From contig JADFIR010000015.1 in NCBI GenBank assembly GCA_022566535.1, positions 1 to 58,863 on the forward strand: a DNA stretch of 58,863 nt, written 5' to 3'. The position numbers were made by a program, and so were the translations under genes. The notes beneath the pieces were generated by a model that ran no database searches, was not told where the DNA came from, and was given only the letters and a program-made list of their open reading frames with translations. Numbering within the stretch: the stretch's first letter is position 1; each line of letters starts with the position of its first letter. Below are positions 8,259-17,545 of this stretch, in pieces. Source of the DNA: Planctomycetota bacterium (GTDB lineage: Bacteria; Planctomycetota; Phycisphaerae; Phycisphaerales; SM1A02).

Positions 8259-11200
8259 TCGTCCTGACTCCAGCAGCAGGAGTAGGGTGGGTCGGGATCG
8301 TTCCGTTTGATGTCGGGTTCGGTTGCAGGCTGCGCCATCGGTTGCGTTGCCGGCTCCTGAGGCGGCTTTGGTTTGCCGTGGGCATCCTTGAGAATCCTTT
8401 GAATCAGGCGTTGGCGCTCAGCCTCGGCCCACAGCCGAAGCGCCTGGTCGTGGTCGAGATCAAAATACTTGGCCCCCTCAATCCAAGTTTGCTCGCATCG
8501 GGCATAGGAGCTCAACGGGCTCTCCGACCAGATCACAAAATCCGCATCCTTGCCGACTTCGAGTGATCCGGTGCGATGGTCGATTCGCAGTTGCCTTGCC
8601 GGATTGATCGTGACGAATTTCAAGGCCTCGTCCTCATCAAGTCCGCCGTAGCGGACGGCCTTGGCGGCTTCGGTGTTCATTCGGCGGGCCAGCTCCGACG
8701 AATCGGAGTTGAACGATACCAGCACGCCCACGTCGTGCATGAGCGTTCCGTTGTAGGGGATGGCGTCCATGACCTCGACCTTGTACGCCCACCAGTCGCT
8801 GAAGGTGCTGGCGCCGGCCCCGTGCGCGGCGATGGCCTCGGCAACCTTGTACCCTTCCAGCACGTGCTGAAAGGTTCCGATCGTGAAGCCGAACTCCTCG
8901 GCCAGGCGAATGAGCATGAGGATTTCGTCCTGGCGATAGCTGTGACAGTGCACAATGCGTTGACCGCTGAGAATCTCCACCAGCGCGTCCAACTCCAGGT
9001 CGCGCGCCGGCGGCATGGTGTGCGCTCGGTCGTCCTCCTTCATTGCTCGATACCGATCCCACCGGGCCTGGTATTCGCCGGCGGCGGTAAACGCATCGCG
9101 GATGATCGCCTCGACGCCCATGCGAGTATTCGGGTAGCGATCTTTGGATCGCTTTACGTTCTCACCCAGGGCGAATTTGATCCCGCCGATGGCGTCGTGG
9201 ATGCGGAAGTCGTCGGCGCTGCCCGACCATTTGAGCTTCACCACACTGTTTTGGCCGCCGATGGGATTGGCTGATCCGTGCAATTGATTGGCCGCGGTCA
9301 GCCCGCCGGCGAGTTCGCGGTACCAGTTGATGTCGTCCGGATTGACCACATCACCGATGCGCACCTCGGAAGTGATCGCTTGCGTCCATTCGTTGATGCC
9401 GCTGCTGACGCCAGTGTGGGAATGGCAATCGATCAGACCGGGCGTGATGTGCTTGCCGGTCCCGTCGATGCTCTGATCATAATGACCACCAAGTTCGAAC
9501 GCGCCGGATCCGATCGCGGTGATCTTGCCATCGACAGCTGCCAGCCAGCCCTTCTCGATGACACCGCCCGATCCGCAGGTCCAGATGGTTGCATTGGTGA
9601 TCAGGATTGATCGAGGTTGCGGGTGCTCGGTTAGCCCGAAGGCTCCCAGGGGATGGACGAGTTGGTCCGGCGGCGGCTCGATGGCTTCCTCTTCGTCCTC
9701 GTCCTCTTCGTCCTCCTCTTCGTCGCCCTCGCCTTCTTGGTCGTCTTCAGTCTCCTCGCTCTCGTCATCGTCGTCAGCATCCCGCTGATCGTTAGGCTCA
9801 GAACCAACGGGAGCCGGTTGAGCTTCCTCGTCGATGGGCCCAGCGTCGCTGTCTTGGTCGGCGGAGGGTGCAATGGTGAAGGTGAATTGCTCGCCGTCGG
9901 GCAAGACGCCCGCGCCGACAATCGCGCCTTCGGTCAGTACACCTGCCAGCCGAACATAGCCTTCGATTTCAAAGACCCGGCCGTCCATCACGAACGACAG
10001 GCGATCATGCTGGAAGACGACCTTCTTGGCCTTGACCTTGGAGCCGTCCGGCAGATGAAGGGTCAGCTTGGCCTTGACGGTGTCGATATCGACGGGTGCC
10101 TCTACACCCCAGTCAGTGCGCAGGATCGCCTTGCCCACAAGCTTGAGATCTGGATCCTTTGACACTTCATGCCGACGCCCATTGATCCAGGTGTCTCGGA
10201 TCTTTGGCTTGCGTTGGAACAGCGAACCTTCGACCACCACGAGATTGGCGACCTTTCCCACCTCAATCGTGCCCATGATGCGGTTTAGCCCCAACAACTT
10301 CGCTGGAGTAGTCGTCAGGGCGGCCAGCGCGTCATCCTCACTGAGCCCGTACCGGATCGCTTTTCGCAGTACGGACAGAAAGTCGCTTCGCTTCTTGAGC
10401 CGATGCGTGGTGAGTGCCACCGTCGCACCCGCGTCCAGGAGACGACGAGCGTTGGTCGGCGCCTGCTCCCACGTCATCATCTCGCGAAGAGTGACGTCGT
10501 CCGCTTCAAGCGGAGACGATACCTCAGGCCGGTCTGGATATTTCAGCGGCACGATGATCGGCAGCCCCGTAGCGACGACCTGCTCAAGGCGACGGAACTC
10601 AACGCCGCTGCCCAGAAACATCGCATCGAGGTCAAACTCACGGGCGATTCTGGCGGCCCGTTGCGCATTGTGCTCATCCGTGACGTCAAACAGCACCGGC
10701 TGGCTGCGCCTAATCACGTCGCTTAGAGCCTCAAGCGCATCGGCGCGGATCGGAGGCTCGTGTCCCACCGGGTCGGCCTGCCAGACCCGCTGGCATGCCG
10801 CGTGCCACTGTGCATCGTAGAGCGTCTGGCGGATCAGCGCGATCGCGCCCATCAGCGAGCCGGGGTAGGTCGCGCTGCTCCAACTGCCGCCGTGGTCAAA
10901 GCCGATGGCCATAGCGGCACGCTCGCGATAGGCCAGAACGTGTTCGTCCTCATCCGCCAGCGCGACCACGACGCCGCTGCCGCGTAGCACGCCGGCCGAG
11001 GGATAGACGGCCGCAGCCGTGAACCCCAAGCTCCGCAGATCCTTACGCAACGAAGTATCCGGGGCCGGCTGATCGACCATCTGTATCTGTGGATGAACGC
11101 GCTGGTTCCAATGCGCGCCGGCCCCATCGGGAATCTTCTCGACATCGACCAACAGCGCCGCGTCGATGAGACCGGGGTAGACCGTCATGCCGTCCCCCGG

Positions 11201-11437
11201 CCAGATGCGCGCTTCAGGAGGAATATCGAGATCATCGCCGACGGCCTCAATCACGCCGTCGCGGATGATGATCGACGCGTTCTCGATCCGTTGTCCGGGC
11301 GCGATGACAACCGTCGCACCGATGATGGCATGGGTTCGCAGATCAGCCGGTCGAATTCCGTTGACCGGAGTGGTCTGGGCCAAGCTTGGCGCTGCCGCCA
11401 CCATCAGCACGAAGATGCTCAGGATTCTCAAGCGCAT
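8255..11437 (-). CDS. Exported double-domain amidohydrolase with acidic linker
   Basis: A 1060-residue protein with signal peptide (RLRILSIFVLMVAAAPSLAQ). Domain 1 (about residues 30-430) has amidohydrolase features (AIIGATVVIAPGQRIENAS, YPGLIDAALLVDVEK, GTIEVGKVANLVVVEG) but no HxH. A linker near 550-590 is almost entirely Asp/Glu. Domain 2 (about 610-1010) has GLIDCHSHTG (HxH), IVHCHSYRQDE, TFQHVLEGYK and SFNSDSSELARRMN, the expected metal and catalytic residues, then GSLEVGKDADFVIWS. Domain 2 is therefore the likely enzyme; substrate unknown (peptide or cyclic amide is typical). ATG 11437 has GGAG 8 bases upstream. The gene overlaps the following amidohydrolase-like gene by 4 bases, a pairing I recall from other phyla. 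Confidence 0.86.
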   Translation of the reverse strand: MRLRILSIFVLMVAAAPSLAQTTPVNGIRPADLRTHAIIGATVVIAPGQRIENASIIIRDGVIEAVGDDLDIPPEARIWPGDGMTVYPGLIDAALLVDVEKIPDGAGAHWNQRVHPQIQMVDQPAPDTSLRKDLRSLGFTAAAVYPSAGVLRGSGVVVALADEDEHVLAYRERAAMAIGFDHGGSWSSATYPGSLMGAIALIRQTLYDAQWHAACQRVWQADPVGHEPPIRADALEALSDVIRRSQPVLFDVTDEHNAQRAARIAREFDLDAMFLGSGVEFRRLEQVVATGLPIIVPLKYPDRPEVSSPLEADDVTLREMMTWEQAPTNARRLLDAGATVALTTHRLKKRSDFLSVLRKAIRYGLSEDDALAALTTTPAKLLGLNRIMGTIEVGKVANLVVVEGSLFQRKPKIRDTWINGRRHEVSKDPDLKLVGKAILRTDWGVEAPVDIDTVKAKLTLHLPDGSKVKAKKVVFQHDRLSFVMDGRVFEIEGYVRLAGVLTEGAIVGAGVLPDGEQFTFTIAPSADQDSDAGPIDEEAQPAPVGSEPNDQRDADDDDESEETEDDQEGEGDEEEDEEDEDEEEAIEPPPDQLVHPLGAFGLTEHPQPRSILITNATIWTCGSGGVIEKGWLAAVDGKITAIGSGAFELGGHYDQSIDGTGKHITPGLIDCHSHTGVSSGINEWTQAITSEVRIGDVVNPDDINWYRELAGGLTAANQLHGSANPIGGQNSVVKLKWSGSADDFRIHDAIGGIKFALGENVKRSKDRYPNTRMGVEAIIRDAFTAAGEYQARWDRYRAMKEDDRAHTMPPARDLELDALVEILSGQRIVHCHSYRQDEILMLIRLAEEFGFTIGTFQHVLEGYKVAEAIAAHGAGASTFSDWWAYKVEVMDAIPYNGTLMHDVGVLVSFNSDSSELARRMNTEAAKAVRYGGLDEDEALKFVTINPARQLRIDHRTGSLEVGKDADFVIWSESPLSSYARCEQTWIEGAKYFDLDHDQALRLWAEAERQRLIQRILKDAHGKPKPPQEPATQPMAQPATEPDIKRNDPDPPYSCCWSQDE

Positions 11438-11540
11438 CGCCAGACTCCGTCCCGGACAAAGAGAGCAATCCTAGCAGAGTCCGCGGGTGTGATGTGCCGC
11501 CTCAGCCGGCGGATTGATCCATACGCCCGGCCTTCGCTTC

Positions 11541-12527
11541 CTAGAAGCAGGTGCCGCATGGATTGCCGCCGGCGACGGAGCACCACTCGGCCAGCAGCTT
11601 CGCCAGGTCGAATGCATCCACGCACCCATCCGGCAAATTGGCCGCACCGGAGATGTCCGCGACGGCAAGATTCGCGGGCGTGCAGTTCTCGCAGGGCGGG
11701 CTCGGCGGGTTCGGGTCGTTGACACCGGAGCACCACGCGCCGAGCATGGCGCCGAGGTCAAACGCGTCAACGCATCCATCAGGCACACCGCCCGGCCCGG
11801 TGAGGTCGGCCGGGAAGGGCGGGATCGAGGTGAAGAAGGGGGGGAGTTTCCCGCCACCAAGAAGACCGTCGATACCCCACTGAATGTTGGCGAAGCCCTG
11901 GATGTGCTCGCCGTTGGCGACGTTGAATTGGGCCACCAGGACGCGGCCGTTTCGATCCGGCGCGCCATATGGTGCCGGCGGGATCGTCACCACTGCCGAA
12001 TTGGCAATGGTCCAGTCGGTGCCGACGGCCCAGTCCGGAGGAAAGGTCAGGCCCCAGCCGAAGATGTACGGGCCGTCTGTTTTCGGATCAATGACGGGGG
12101 TGTAGCCCGCCGCGTTGCCAATGGTCATAAACGTGTCGAAGGTAAGGCCGGTCGGGTTAACGCTCCAGCCGGAGGAGTTGTCGGCGATGGGGCCGCCACC
12201 CTCCCCTGCGCCGCCGAACAGCGCCTCATACAGCCCGCTGCCCGGAGTTATGCCGTCGGCCAGCACGTTCTCGACGGTCATCGGCGTGCCATCGAGCGCC
12301 ACCCCGATGGCCGTCATCCGGTCGTTGGGATCATTGAAGTGGGCGTATACGCGGTACACGTCACGAAGTTGGCCATCGGGGATGTTGCCGTCAAACTCCG
12401 CATCGGATGTGTTCCAGTTGTTGGCGAACAGTTCGACGGTGAGCATGACGAAATCCGCCGAAGCCGTGCCCGCGAGCATAAATAGGCCACAGATGCCTGC
12501 GATCGCGGGAGCAATGACCTTCTTCAT
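11541..12527 (-). CDS. Secreted protein with two C-terminal dockerin-like motifs
   Basis: A 328-residue exported protein. ATG 12527 has GGAGGT 6 bases upstream and starts a clear signal peptide (MKKVIAPAIAGICGLFMLAG, cleavage near ASA-D). The middle is a beta-rich domain with no family I recognise (VYRVYAHFNDPNDRMTAIGV, GWSVNPTGLTFDTFMTIG). The C-terminus carries two calcium-loop-like motifs, GVPDGCVDAFDLGAMLGAWC and NLPDGCVDAFDLAKLLAEWC, about 60 residues apart, each followed by a Cys-rich stretch. Such tandem motifs, related to dockerin type I repeats, are frequent at the ends of Phycisphaerae surface proteins. Anchoring or complex assembly is inferred. Confidence 0.8.
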   Translation of the reverse strand: MKKVIAPAIAGICGLFMLAGTASADFVMLTVELFANNWNTSDAEFDGNIPDGQLRDVYRVYAHFNDPNDRMTAIGVALDGTPMTVENVLADGITPGSGLYEALFGGAGEGGGPIADNSSGWSVNPTGLTFDTFMTIGNAAGYTPVIDPKTDGPYIFGWGLTFPPDWAVGTDWTIANSAVVTIPPAPYGAPDRNGRVLVAQFNVANGEHIQGFANIQWGIDGLLGGGKLPPFFTSIPPFPADLTGPGGVPDGCVDAFDLGAMLGAWCSGVNDPNPPSPPCENCTPANLAVADISGAANLPDGCVDAFDLAKLLAEWCSVAGGNPCGTCF

Positions 12528-12920
12528 TTCGCGGACCTCCTTTGCTTGAGCACGATGACCGCAACGAGATTCAGCGGACCGCAGTCGCGTCGCTGCTGCC
12601 GTCTCGCAACACTGTATCCAACATACCGCGATTGCGGGTAGATTCAACACGCAAATGGGCCGTTTTCGCCATCGACAATCTGCAAGAGGGGCGACTTTTC
12701 AGTGATCGGCCGACTCCGTGCGCTCACCCGGGGCTTCTTGGTTTCGGCGCGCGCACGAAACGGGTTGGTCGGATAATTCATCTCGAGTTTTTTTCGCCCA
12801 TCCTTTCTGTGAGCCGGCAGTGATTGCACGATCTGCGGACGCGGCAGCGCGCGCCAGGTGTGCCTTGGGTCCAAGGGTGAAGAGCGAACCGTTCCGCACC
12901 GCCTTTGGAAGGTTGCTGAG
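12528..12920. other. Non-coding gap upstream of the phage head module
   Basis: This 393-base stretch separates the minus-strand dockerin-like gene from the plus-strand portal gene. I looked for a direct repeat with the region after the terminase gene (30919-31099), for a tRNA remnant and for the GTTTAC/GTAAAC operator half-sites found near the S24 repressor. I saw none. An open frame runs from 12858 into portal, but its first 21 codons read like non-coding sequence. Confidence 0.5.
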
Positions 12921-14456
12921 ATGGCGTACGAGCTTGCACCGTTTGGTTCGATTCCGCTTGATGAGGCGTTGCTGGAGCTGCTTATCGAAGAGCACGAGGC
13001 GATCACGCTGCCCCGCCTTGGACGGTTGTGGAGCTATTACCGCAACGCGCTGGCTGAGCCGGATGAATTCGGCGGGTCCAATGGTTCGCCGGCACAGGCC
13101 GTCGGCCTGCCGAAACGGCTGATCGAGCTAAGGCGGGTTGATCGTGATGATCGGTTTCAGCGGGAGATCGTCATCGAGAACGACATTGCCTGGCGCATCC
13201 ACACGCTGGTGGACTTCATGTTTCCTGCGAGTCCAAAGATCGTGAGCCACGCGGTGAACGCGCAGCTGCGCCGCGAGATCGAATCGATTCTTGAGGCGAC
13301 GTTCGACGCCAACGGCGGGACGGGCCTTTGGCAGACCGCGGCGTTGATGGGATCGGTATACGGGCACGTAGATTTCCTGATCAGCACCCACGGGCTCGCG
13401 CGGGTGGCGCGGGCACGGGCCATCAAGAAGCCATCGCCCGGGGAGGCCCCGTCTAACCCCTCTGCTTTTGACCTCACTTCGCGTGTTGCGTCCAACGTGG
13501 TCATCGAGACGGTCGAGGCGCCCCGGGCGATCCCGCTGCTGAATCGGTCCGACTACCGAAAGCTCGACGCGTACATCATTCACTACCGGCAACTGATTCA
13601 CGATGTAGAACGTGGCGGGCTGCTGGCTCGGCTCAGCCGGGCGGTCTCGCCCCGGCTGCGGGTGGGCGCCCGCCGGGCCTCGATGACGGTGACCGAGATC
13701 CATTCTGCAACACATTTCCAGCGGTACGAAGACGGTCAACTGGTCATGGAGAGGACCAACCGCCTCGGTCGGCTACCCATTGTGCACATCCAGAATCTGA
13801 GTCAGCCTTTGTTCTACGACGGCCTGAGCGATGTTGAACCGCTCATTCCGCTTCAGGATGAACTCAACACCCGCCTCAGCGATCGAGCCAATCGTGTCAC
13901 GATGCAAAGCTTTCGCATGTGGCTGGGAAAGGGCATCGACGGCTTCACCGAGCGCCCGATCGGTCCCGGGCAAATGTGGGTGACCGACAATCTCGACGCC
14001 TCCATCGAAGGGTTCGGCGGCGATGCTGACAGCCCCAGTGAGAGAGCACACATTGAAGAGCTCCGTGAGGCGCTGGACAAAGCGTCCGGGGTGACGCCGG
14101 CCGCGGCCGGACACATCAAGGCGAAGGTTGGAAACCTCAGCTCTGAGAACGCGCTACGCATCTCGCTCATGGGCACCATCGCCAAGGTCAACCGCAAGCG
14201 CGTCACCTATGGGGCGGCAATCGAAGGTCTCTGCGAACTGATCCTGCACGCACTTGATGTCTATGGCGTCTACCGGACCGCCCCAGCGGATCGGCGTGTC
14301 GAAGTGGCCTGGTCGGATTCGCTGCCGATCGACGAGAGCCGCCGGATCAGTGACGCGCTGGCCAAGGCACAGCTTGGCGTACCCACGAGTGTCTTGCGAG
14401 CCGAGTTGGGGTATCCCGATGAACCAGGCCTCCAGCCACAAGGCGTGAGCGTTTAG
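12921..14456 (+). CDS. Phage portal protein
   Basis: A 511-residue protein of portal type, the dodecamer through which DNA enters a phage head. Features are the N-terminal helical region with RLGRLWSYYRNAL, the inner strands (VVIETVEAPRAIPLLNRSDY, MTVTEIHSATHFQRYEDG), LGRLPIVHIQNLS, SDVEPLIPLQDELNTRLSDR and the crown-side helix GNLSSENALRISLMGTIAKV. The overall order matches SPP1 gp6-like portals. I start at ATG 12921 (AAGG 8 bases upstream). A scaffold gene and a capsid gene follow directly, which supports the call. The terminase genes that would normally precede it are 15-16 kb downstream. Confidence 0.83.
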   Translation: MAYELAPFGSIPLDEALLELLIEEHEAITLPRLGRLWSYYRNALAEPDEFGGSNGSPAQAVGLPKRLIELRRVDRDDRFQREIVIENDIAWRIHTLVDFMFPASPKIVSHAVNAQLRREIESILEATFDANGGTGLWQTAALMGSVYGHVDFLISTHGLARVARARAIKKPSPGEAPSNPSAFDLTSRVASNVVIETVEAPRAIPLLNRSDYRKLDAYIIHYRQLIHDVERGGLLARLSRAVSPRLRVGARRASMTVTEIHSATHFQRYEDGQLVMERTNRLGRLPIVHIQNLSQPLFYDGLSDVEPLIPLQDELNTRLSDRANRVTMQSFRMWLGKGIDGFTERPIGPGQMWVTDNLDASIEGFGGDADSPSERAHIEELREALDKASGVTPAAAGHIKAKVGNLSSENALRISLMGTIAKVNRKRVTYGAAIEGLCELILHALDVYGVYRTAPADRRVEVAWSDSLPIDESRRISDALAKAQLGVPTSVLRAELGYPDEPGLQPQGVSV

Positions 14457-14519
14457 CGATCAATTACTTCGTGAGCGGCGCTTGCCTGCCGCAACGATTC
14501 AAGCACTAGGGAGCTGACA

Positions 14520-15116
14520 ATGAGCGAACAAGAGACCGTCCCGGCAGACAACGATGTGAAGTCGGAGAATGAACTGCTCGAAGTGGCCGGCGAAACCGCT
14601 GACCAGAATCTCACGGCTCGCACTCAGCAAGGCCCCCTCCCAGCGGGAGACGCAACTCGAGGCGACAGGCTTGTCCCGGTCAGCGAGGCGAAGAAGTATC
14701 GCAAGCGGGCCCAGGCCGCTGAGAAGATCTTGGCGAACCTGAAAGCCGAGCTTGGGGAACGAGACAGAAAGCTGCAGGAGCAGCAGCGGGTGATCAGTGA
14801 CCTGCAGCGCCGCGAGCAGATTGGCGAGCTGCTGCAGGAAGCGGGCGCAATTGATCTTGAAACGGCAACGTTGCTGACGGAGATGGCGCTCGCGGAGACA
14901 GACGAGCCGGACGTGGAGCAGACGGTGTCGGACTTGCGCCGACGAAAGCCGTTTCTGTTCCGATCCAACGCTCGCGGGGCGGCGGTGCTCGGGCCCAAGA
15001 TCGACAACGATCGTTCCCCCGCCGCCGACGTCCTGGAGCGTGCCGCGGTCGAGGCGCACACGACGGGCAGCCGGAGCGCCTTGCTGCGATATCTGCGCCT
15101 ACGCCGGCACACCTAG
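14520..15116 (+). CDS. Phage capsid scaffold protein
   Basis: A 198-residue, highly charged protein with a long predicted coiled coil at about residues 55-115 (EAKKYRKRAQAAEKILANLK, ELGERDRKLQEQQRVISDLQ). Its position between portal and major capsid gene and its composition (acidic N-terminus, central coil, basic C-terminus RSALLRYLRLRRHT) fit scaffold proteins that template head assembly. ATG 14520 has GGGAG 7 bases upstream. No protease motif is visible, so head maturation, if any, would need an enzyme encoded elsewhere. Confidence 0.68.
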   Translation: MSEQETVPADNDVKSENELLEVAGETADQNLTARTQQGPLPAGDATRGDRLVPVSEAKKYRKRAQAAEKILANLKAELGERDRKLQEQQRVISDLQRREQIGELLQEAGAIDLETATLLTEMALAETDEPDVEQTVSDLRRRKPFLFRSNARGAAVLGPKIDNDRSPAADVLERAAVEAHTTGSRSALLRYLRLRRHT

Positions 15117-15243
15117 CCGTATCCACGGCCGGGACCTCGGCGGATACCGCTCGATCTTCGACCAACGCTTTACTGACCGAACCAGAGCACCCATGAATCG
15201 GCTCATCAATTTCAACCTTTCGATCCATCTGGAGAATTAGACC

Positions 15244-16416
15244 ATGCCATTTACCGGAAAGGCCACCTACTCCGCGGGGGCCACACTGCCTGAAATCGCG
15301 GAAGACGTAAGCGACATCATCGCGCTCGTGAGTCCGTATGAGACACCGCTGCTGGATCACCTCGGCGACCCACAGCGATCAGCAATGAGCACCGTACACG
15401 AGTGGTTGGAGGACAGCCTGCTGCCCAACACCGACGCTGTGAACGACCAGACCATTACCGACCCGCCGAACGAAACGGTCTTCACGGTCGACAACGGTGA
15501 TCGGTTCAGCGTCGGCGATCAGATCATGCTGAAGGGTAAGGATGAGGTCATGTTGGTGACAGCTGTCAGCGTCAACGACCTCACCGTGGTTCGCCAGTAC
15601 GGCGGAAGCCCCTCGGCATCGCTGGCCGACAATGATGTGATCATCATCATCGGCAACGCCGCCCTCGAAGGCGACGACGCCCCATCGACGCGGTTCACCA
15701 ATCGTGTGCGCAAGCAGAACTACACCCAGATCTTCACCGCTACCGTCGAGGTCTCCGGAAGCCAGCTTGCGGCGCAATCGATCGGTTTGGACGACGAGAT
15801 GGACTACCAGAAGCAGGAGCGGCTCCGCGAGCTGTTACGCGACCTTGAGAACTGCGTGATCAACGGCTTCGCCGCGTCAAGTGACCCACAGGGTGACACC
15901 AGCACCCGGCGCACGATGCGGGGGGTCATTGCATCGATCGCGACGAACTCCTTCGCGCCCGATACCGGGCCCATCCCGCCCGGCGACGGCGTGGGCAACG
16001 ACTTGCTCAATGAGGCCGTGCTCAATGCGGCTCTGCGTGAGGTGTGGGAGCAGAGCTCCGGCACCATCGACACCATCGTCTGCGGGGGCTTCCAGAAGCG
16101 GCAGATCAACGGGTTCATCTCGACCTCGCAGCGGTTCATTGGCCACGAGAAGCAGTTCAGCTCGATGGTGGAGGTGTACGAGTCGGACTTCGGCGTGTGC
16201 CGGGTCGTCATGAGCCGTTGGGTTCCGCAGGACATGCTGTTGCTACTGGACGGCTCGCGGATTGACGTGCCACCGCTGGCTGGACGCAGCTTCCACTTCA
16301 AGCCCCTGGCCAGCCAAGGCGACGCTGAGGTCGGCCAGGTGATCGGCGAGTACACGCTGGAGTTCCGCAACGAGAATGCTCACGCCCTGCTCACGAACCT
16401 CGGCACCAGTGCCTGA
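15244..16416 (+). CDS. SU10-type major capsid protein (DUF5309 family, HK97-like fold)
   Basis: A 390-residue protein. The N-terminus MPFTGKATYSAGATLPEIAE and VSPYETPLLDHLGDP matches SU10 major capsid proteins, which start in this way and share the HK97 shell fold. A short inserted beta domain lies at about residues 78-140 (VDNGDRFSVGDQIMLKG, VMLVTAVSVNDLTVVRQYGG). Then come RFTNRVRKQNYTQIFTATVE, DYQKQERLRELLRDLENCVI, TIVCGGFQKRQINGF and GVCRVVMSRWVPQDMLLLLD. Many copies would form the capsid shell. It follows the scaffold gene, with an Arg-rich 127-base gap between them. Length and motifs look intact. Confidence 0.85.
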   Translation: MPFTGKATYSAGATLPEIAEDVSDIIALVSPYETPLLDHLGDPQRSAMSTVHEWLEDSLLPNTDAVNDQTITDPPNETVFTVDNGDRFSVGDQIMLKGKDEVMLVTAVSVNDLTVVRQYGGSPSASLADNDVIIIIGNAALEGDDAPSTRFTNRVRKQNYTQIFTATVEVSGSQLAAQSIGLDDEMDYQKQERLRELLRDLENCVINGFAASSDPQGDTSTRRTMRGVIASIATNSFAPDTGPIPPGDGVGNDLLNEAVLNAALREVWEQSSGTIDTIVCGGFQKRQINGFISTSQRFIGHEKQFSSMVEVYESDFGVCRVVMSRWVPQDMLLLLDGSRIDVPPLAGRSFHFKPLASQGDAEVGQVIGEYTLEFRNENAHALLTNLGTSA

Positions 16417-16439
16417 TCCTTTCTCCTCCCGTCACTGGT

Positions 16440-16464
16440 CGGCGGCGTCACAGCCGCCGGCCGG
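16440..16464 (+). terminator. Hairpin after the capsid gene
   Basis: CGGCGGC at 16440-16446 pairs with GCCGCCG at 16453-16459 across a six-base loop and is followed by GGCCGG and TTTT at 16465. Stem and short T run fit a weak intrinsic terminator or an attenuator that sets capsid output above that of the neck gene downstream. Confidence 0.4.
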
Positions 16465-16566
16465 TTTTCAACCCCGCGCTCAGCGATCAGCGGTCAGCGA
16501 GGCGATTCACAATCGGCCCACGCCCGACATCTGAAAGCTGGCCGCCCCCTGTGCAGGAGTTCACCC

Positions 16567-17214
16567 ATGGCCATGATCACCGATCGAGATCTCGCGATCG
16601 TGGAGCCCAGCATCTTCATCGACGCTGGCAGCCAAGCCACGCTGCTCTATGGTGCCAGCAACGGCGCCATCGCCACCAACACCAGGTTTACCAGCGTCGG
16701 CAGCGACTTCGCTGGCAAGGGCATCGACCTTGGCCACATTATCACCGTCGACACGCCCTCGCAGGTCCTGGAAGTCACTGGCCCGCAGAGCACCGACACC
16801 GTGTTGGTGTCGCGTCTGCGAGTCGACAGTACCGACCCGGCCATCACACTTGACAATGCCACTGGCCTCACCTTCTCCATCTACACCTTTGAACGAGCGA
16901 TTGACCGAGCTGAAAGCTGGGTGCTCGGCGCGCTCGGCATTGGCGACACCGGCAGTCCCGACGATCTCGACGAGACGGCGATCACCAACCCCCAAGACGT
17001 CGGACGCCTCATCGCCCTGCGCACGATCGCGCGGGTTCTGGCCAGCGCCTCAGCCCTCGACCCAACCAGCGATTCCCTGACGCAACGAGCTGCCGTCTAC
17101 GCTGCACGCGCCGAGGAAGCCACCCACCAAACCGTGGTGAGGATCGATCTGGACGGCGACGGCCTGCCTGAGGCCACACGGCGCATCGATGTGCTGGCTC
17201 TGGTGAGAGATTAA
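16567..17214 (+). CDS. Probable head-completion/neck protein
   Basis: A 215-residue protein next to the capsid gene. The N-terminal half is beta-rich and Ser/Thr-rich (TRFTSVGSDFAGKGIDLGHI, VLEVTGPQSTDTVLVSRLRV). The C-terminal half is helical (FERAIDRAESWVLGALGIG, PQDVGRLIALRTIARVLASA, AAVYAARAEEATHQTVVRID) and resembles head-tail connector proteins that stack below the portal. The call rests mostly on position and fold pattern. AGGAG lies 7 bases before ATG 16567. No tail gene follows. Confidence 0.5.
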   Translation: MAMITDRDLAIVEPSIFIDAGSQATLLYGASNGAIATNTRFTSVGSDFAGKGIDLGHIITVDTPSQVLEVTGPQSTDTVLVSRLRVDSTDPAITLDNATGLTFSIYTFERAIDRAESWVLGALGIGDTGSPDDLDETAITNPQDVGRLIALRTIARVLASASALDPTSDSLTQRAAVYAARAEEATHQTVVRIDLDGDGLPEATRRIDVLALVRD

Positions 17215-17234
17215 CGGGGAGCGCCAGCGTCATC

Positions 17235-17507
17235 ATGATCGACGGCACAGTGACGGTCCTCACACAGTTCGGAGCAGCCGGTCTCATCGGGATGCTGTGG
17301 GTCTTCGAGCGTCGCCACGCCGCCACCCGAGACCGGCAACTTAATGAGTCACATCAAAAGCTCGTGGGGCAGGAACGCGAGCTGGATGCATTGCTTACCG
17401 TGGTCAAAGAGAATACCAGGGCGATCTGTACGCTTGAACAGGGTCAGCGGCGACTGATTGATCTGCTAGAGCACCTGCGCCGCAGCAAGTCTGCCGATGC
17501 GGCCTAG
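17235..17507 (+). CDS. Small membrane protein with coiled coil, holin-like
   Basis: A 90-residue protein with one N-terminal membrane helix (VTVLTQFGAAGLIGMLWVF), then basic residues and a coiled coil (ESHQKLVGQERELDALLTVV, LEQGQRRLIDLLEHLRRS). Size, single helix and position after the neck gene fit class-III-like holins or phage accessory membrane proteins. No endolysin gene is next to it. It ends the run of genes that look phage-derived on this side; 38 bases separate it from a lipoprotein gene of chromosomal character. Confidence 0.45.
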   Translation: MIDGTVTVLTQFGAAGLIGMLWVFERRHAATRDRQLNESHQKLVGQERELDALLTVVKENTRAICTLEQGQRRLIDLLEHLRRSKSADAA

Positions 17508-17545
17508 GCCTACCGCGATAGTCCGTGTATCGGTATCCTGCATGG

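Noticed and set aside
9519..9788. Serine-repeat frame on the plus strand
   Set aside because: It is the reverse complement of the Asp/Glu linker codons, not a gene.
10068..10820. 250-codon open frame on the plus strand
   Set aside because: Antisense to the large amidohydrolase; Ser/Arg-rich composition without domain motifs.
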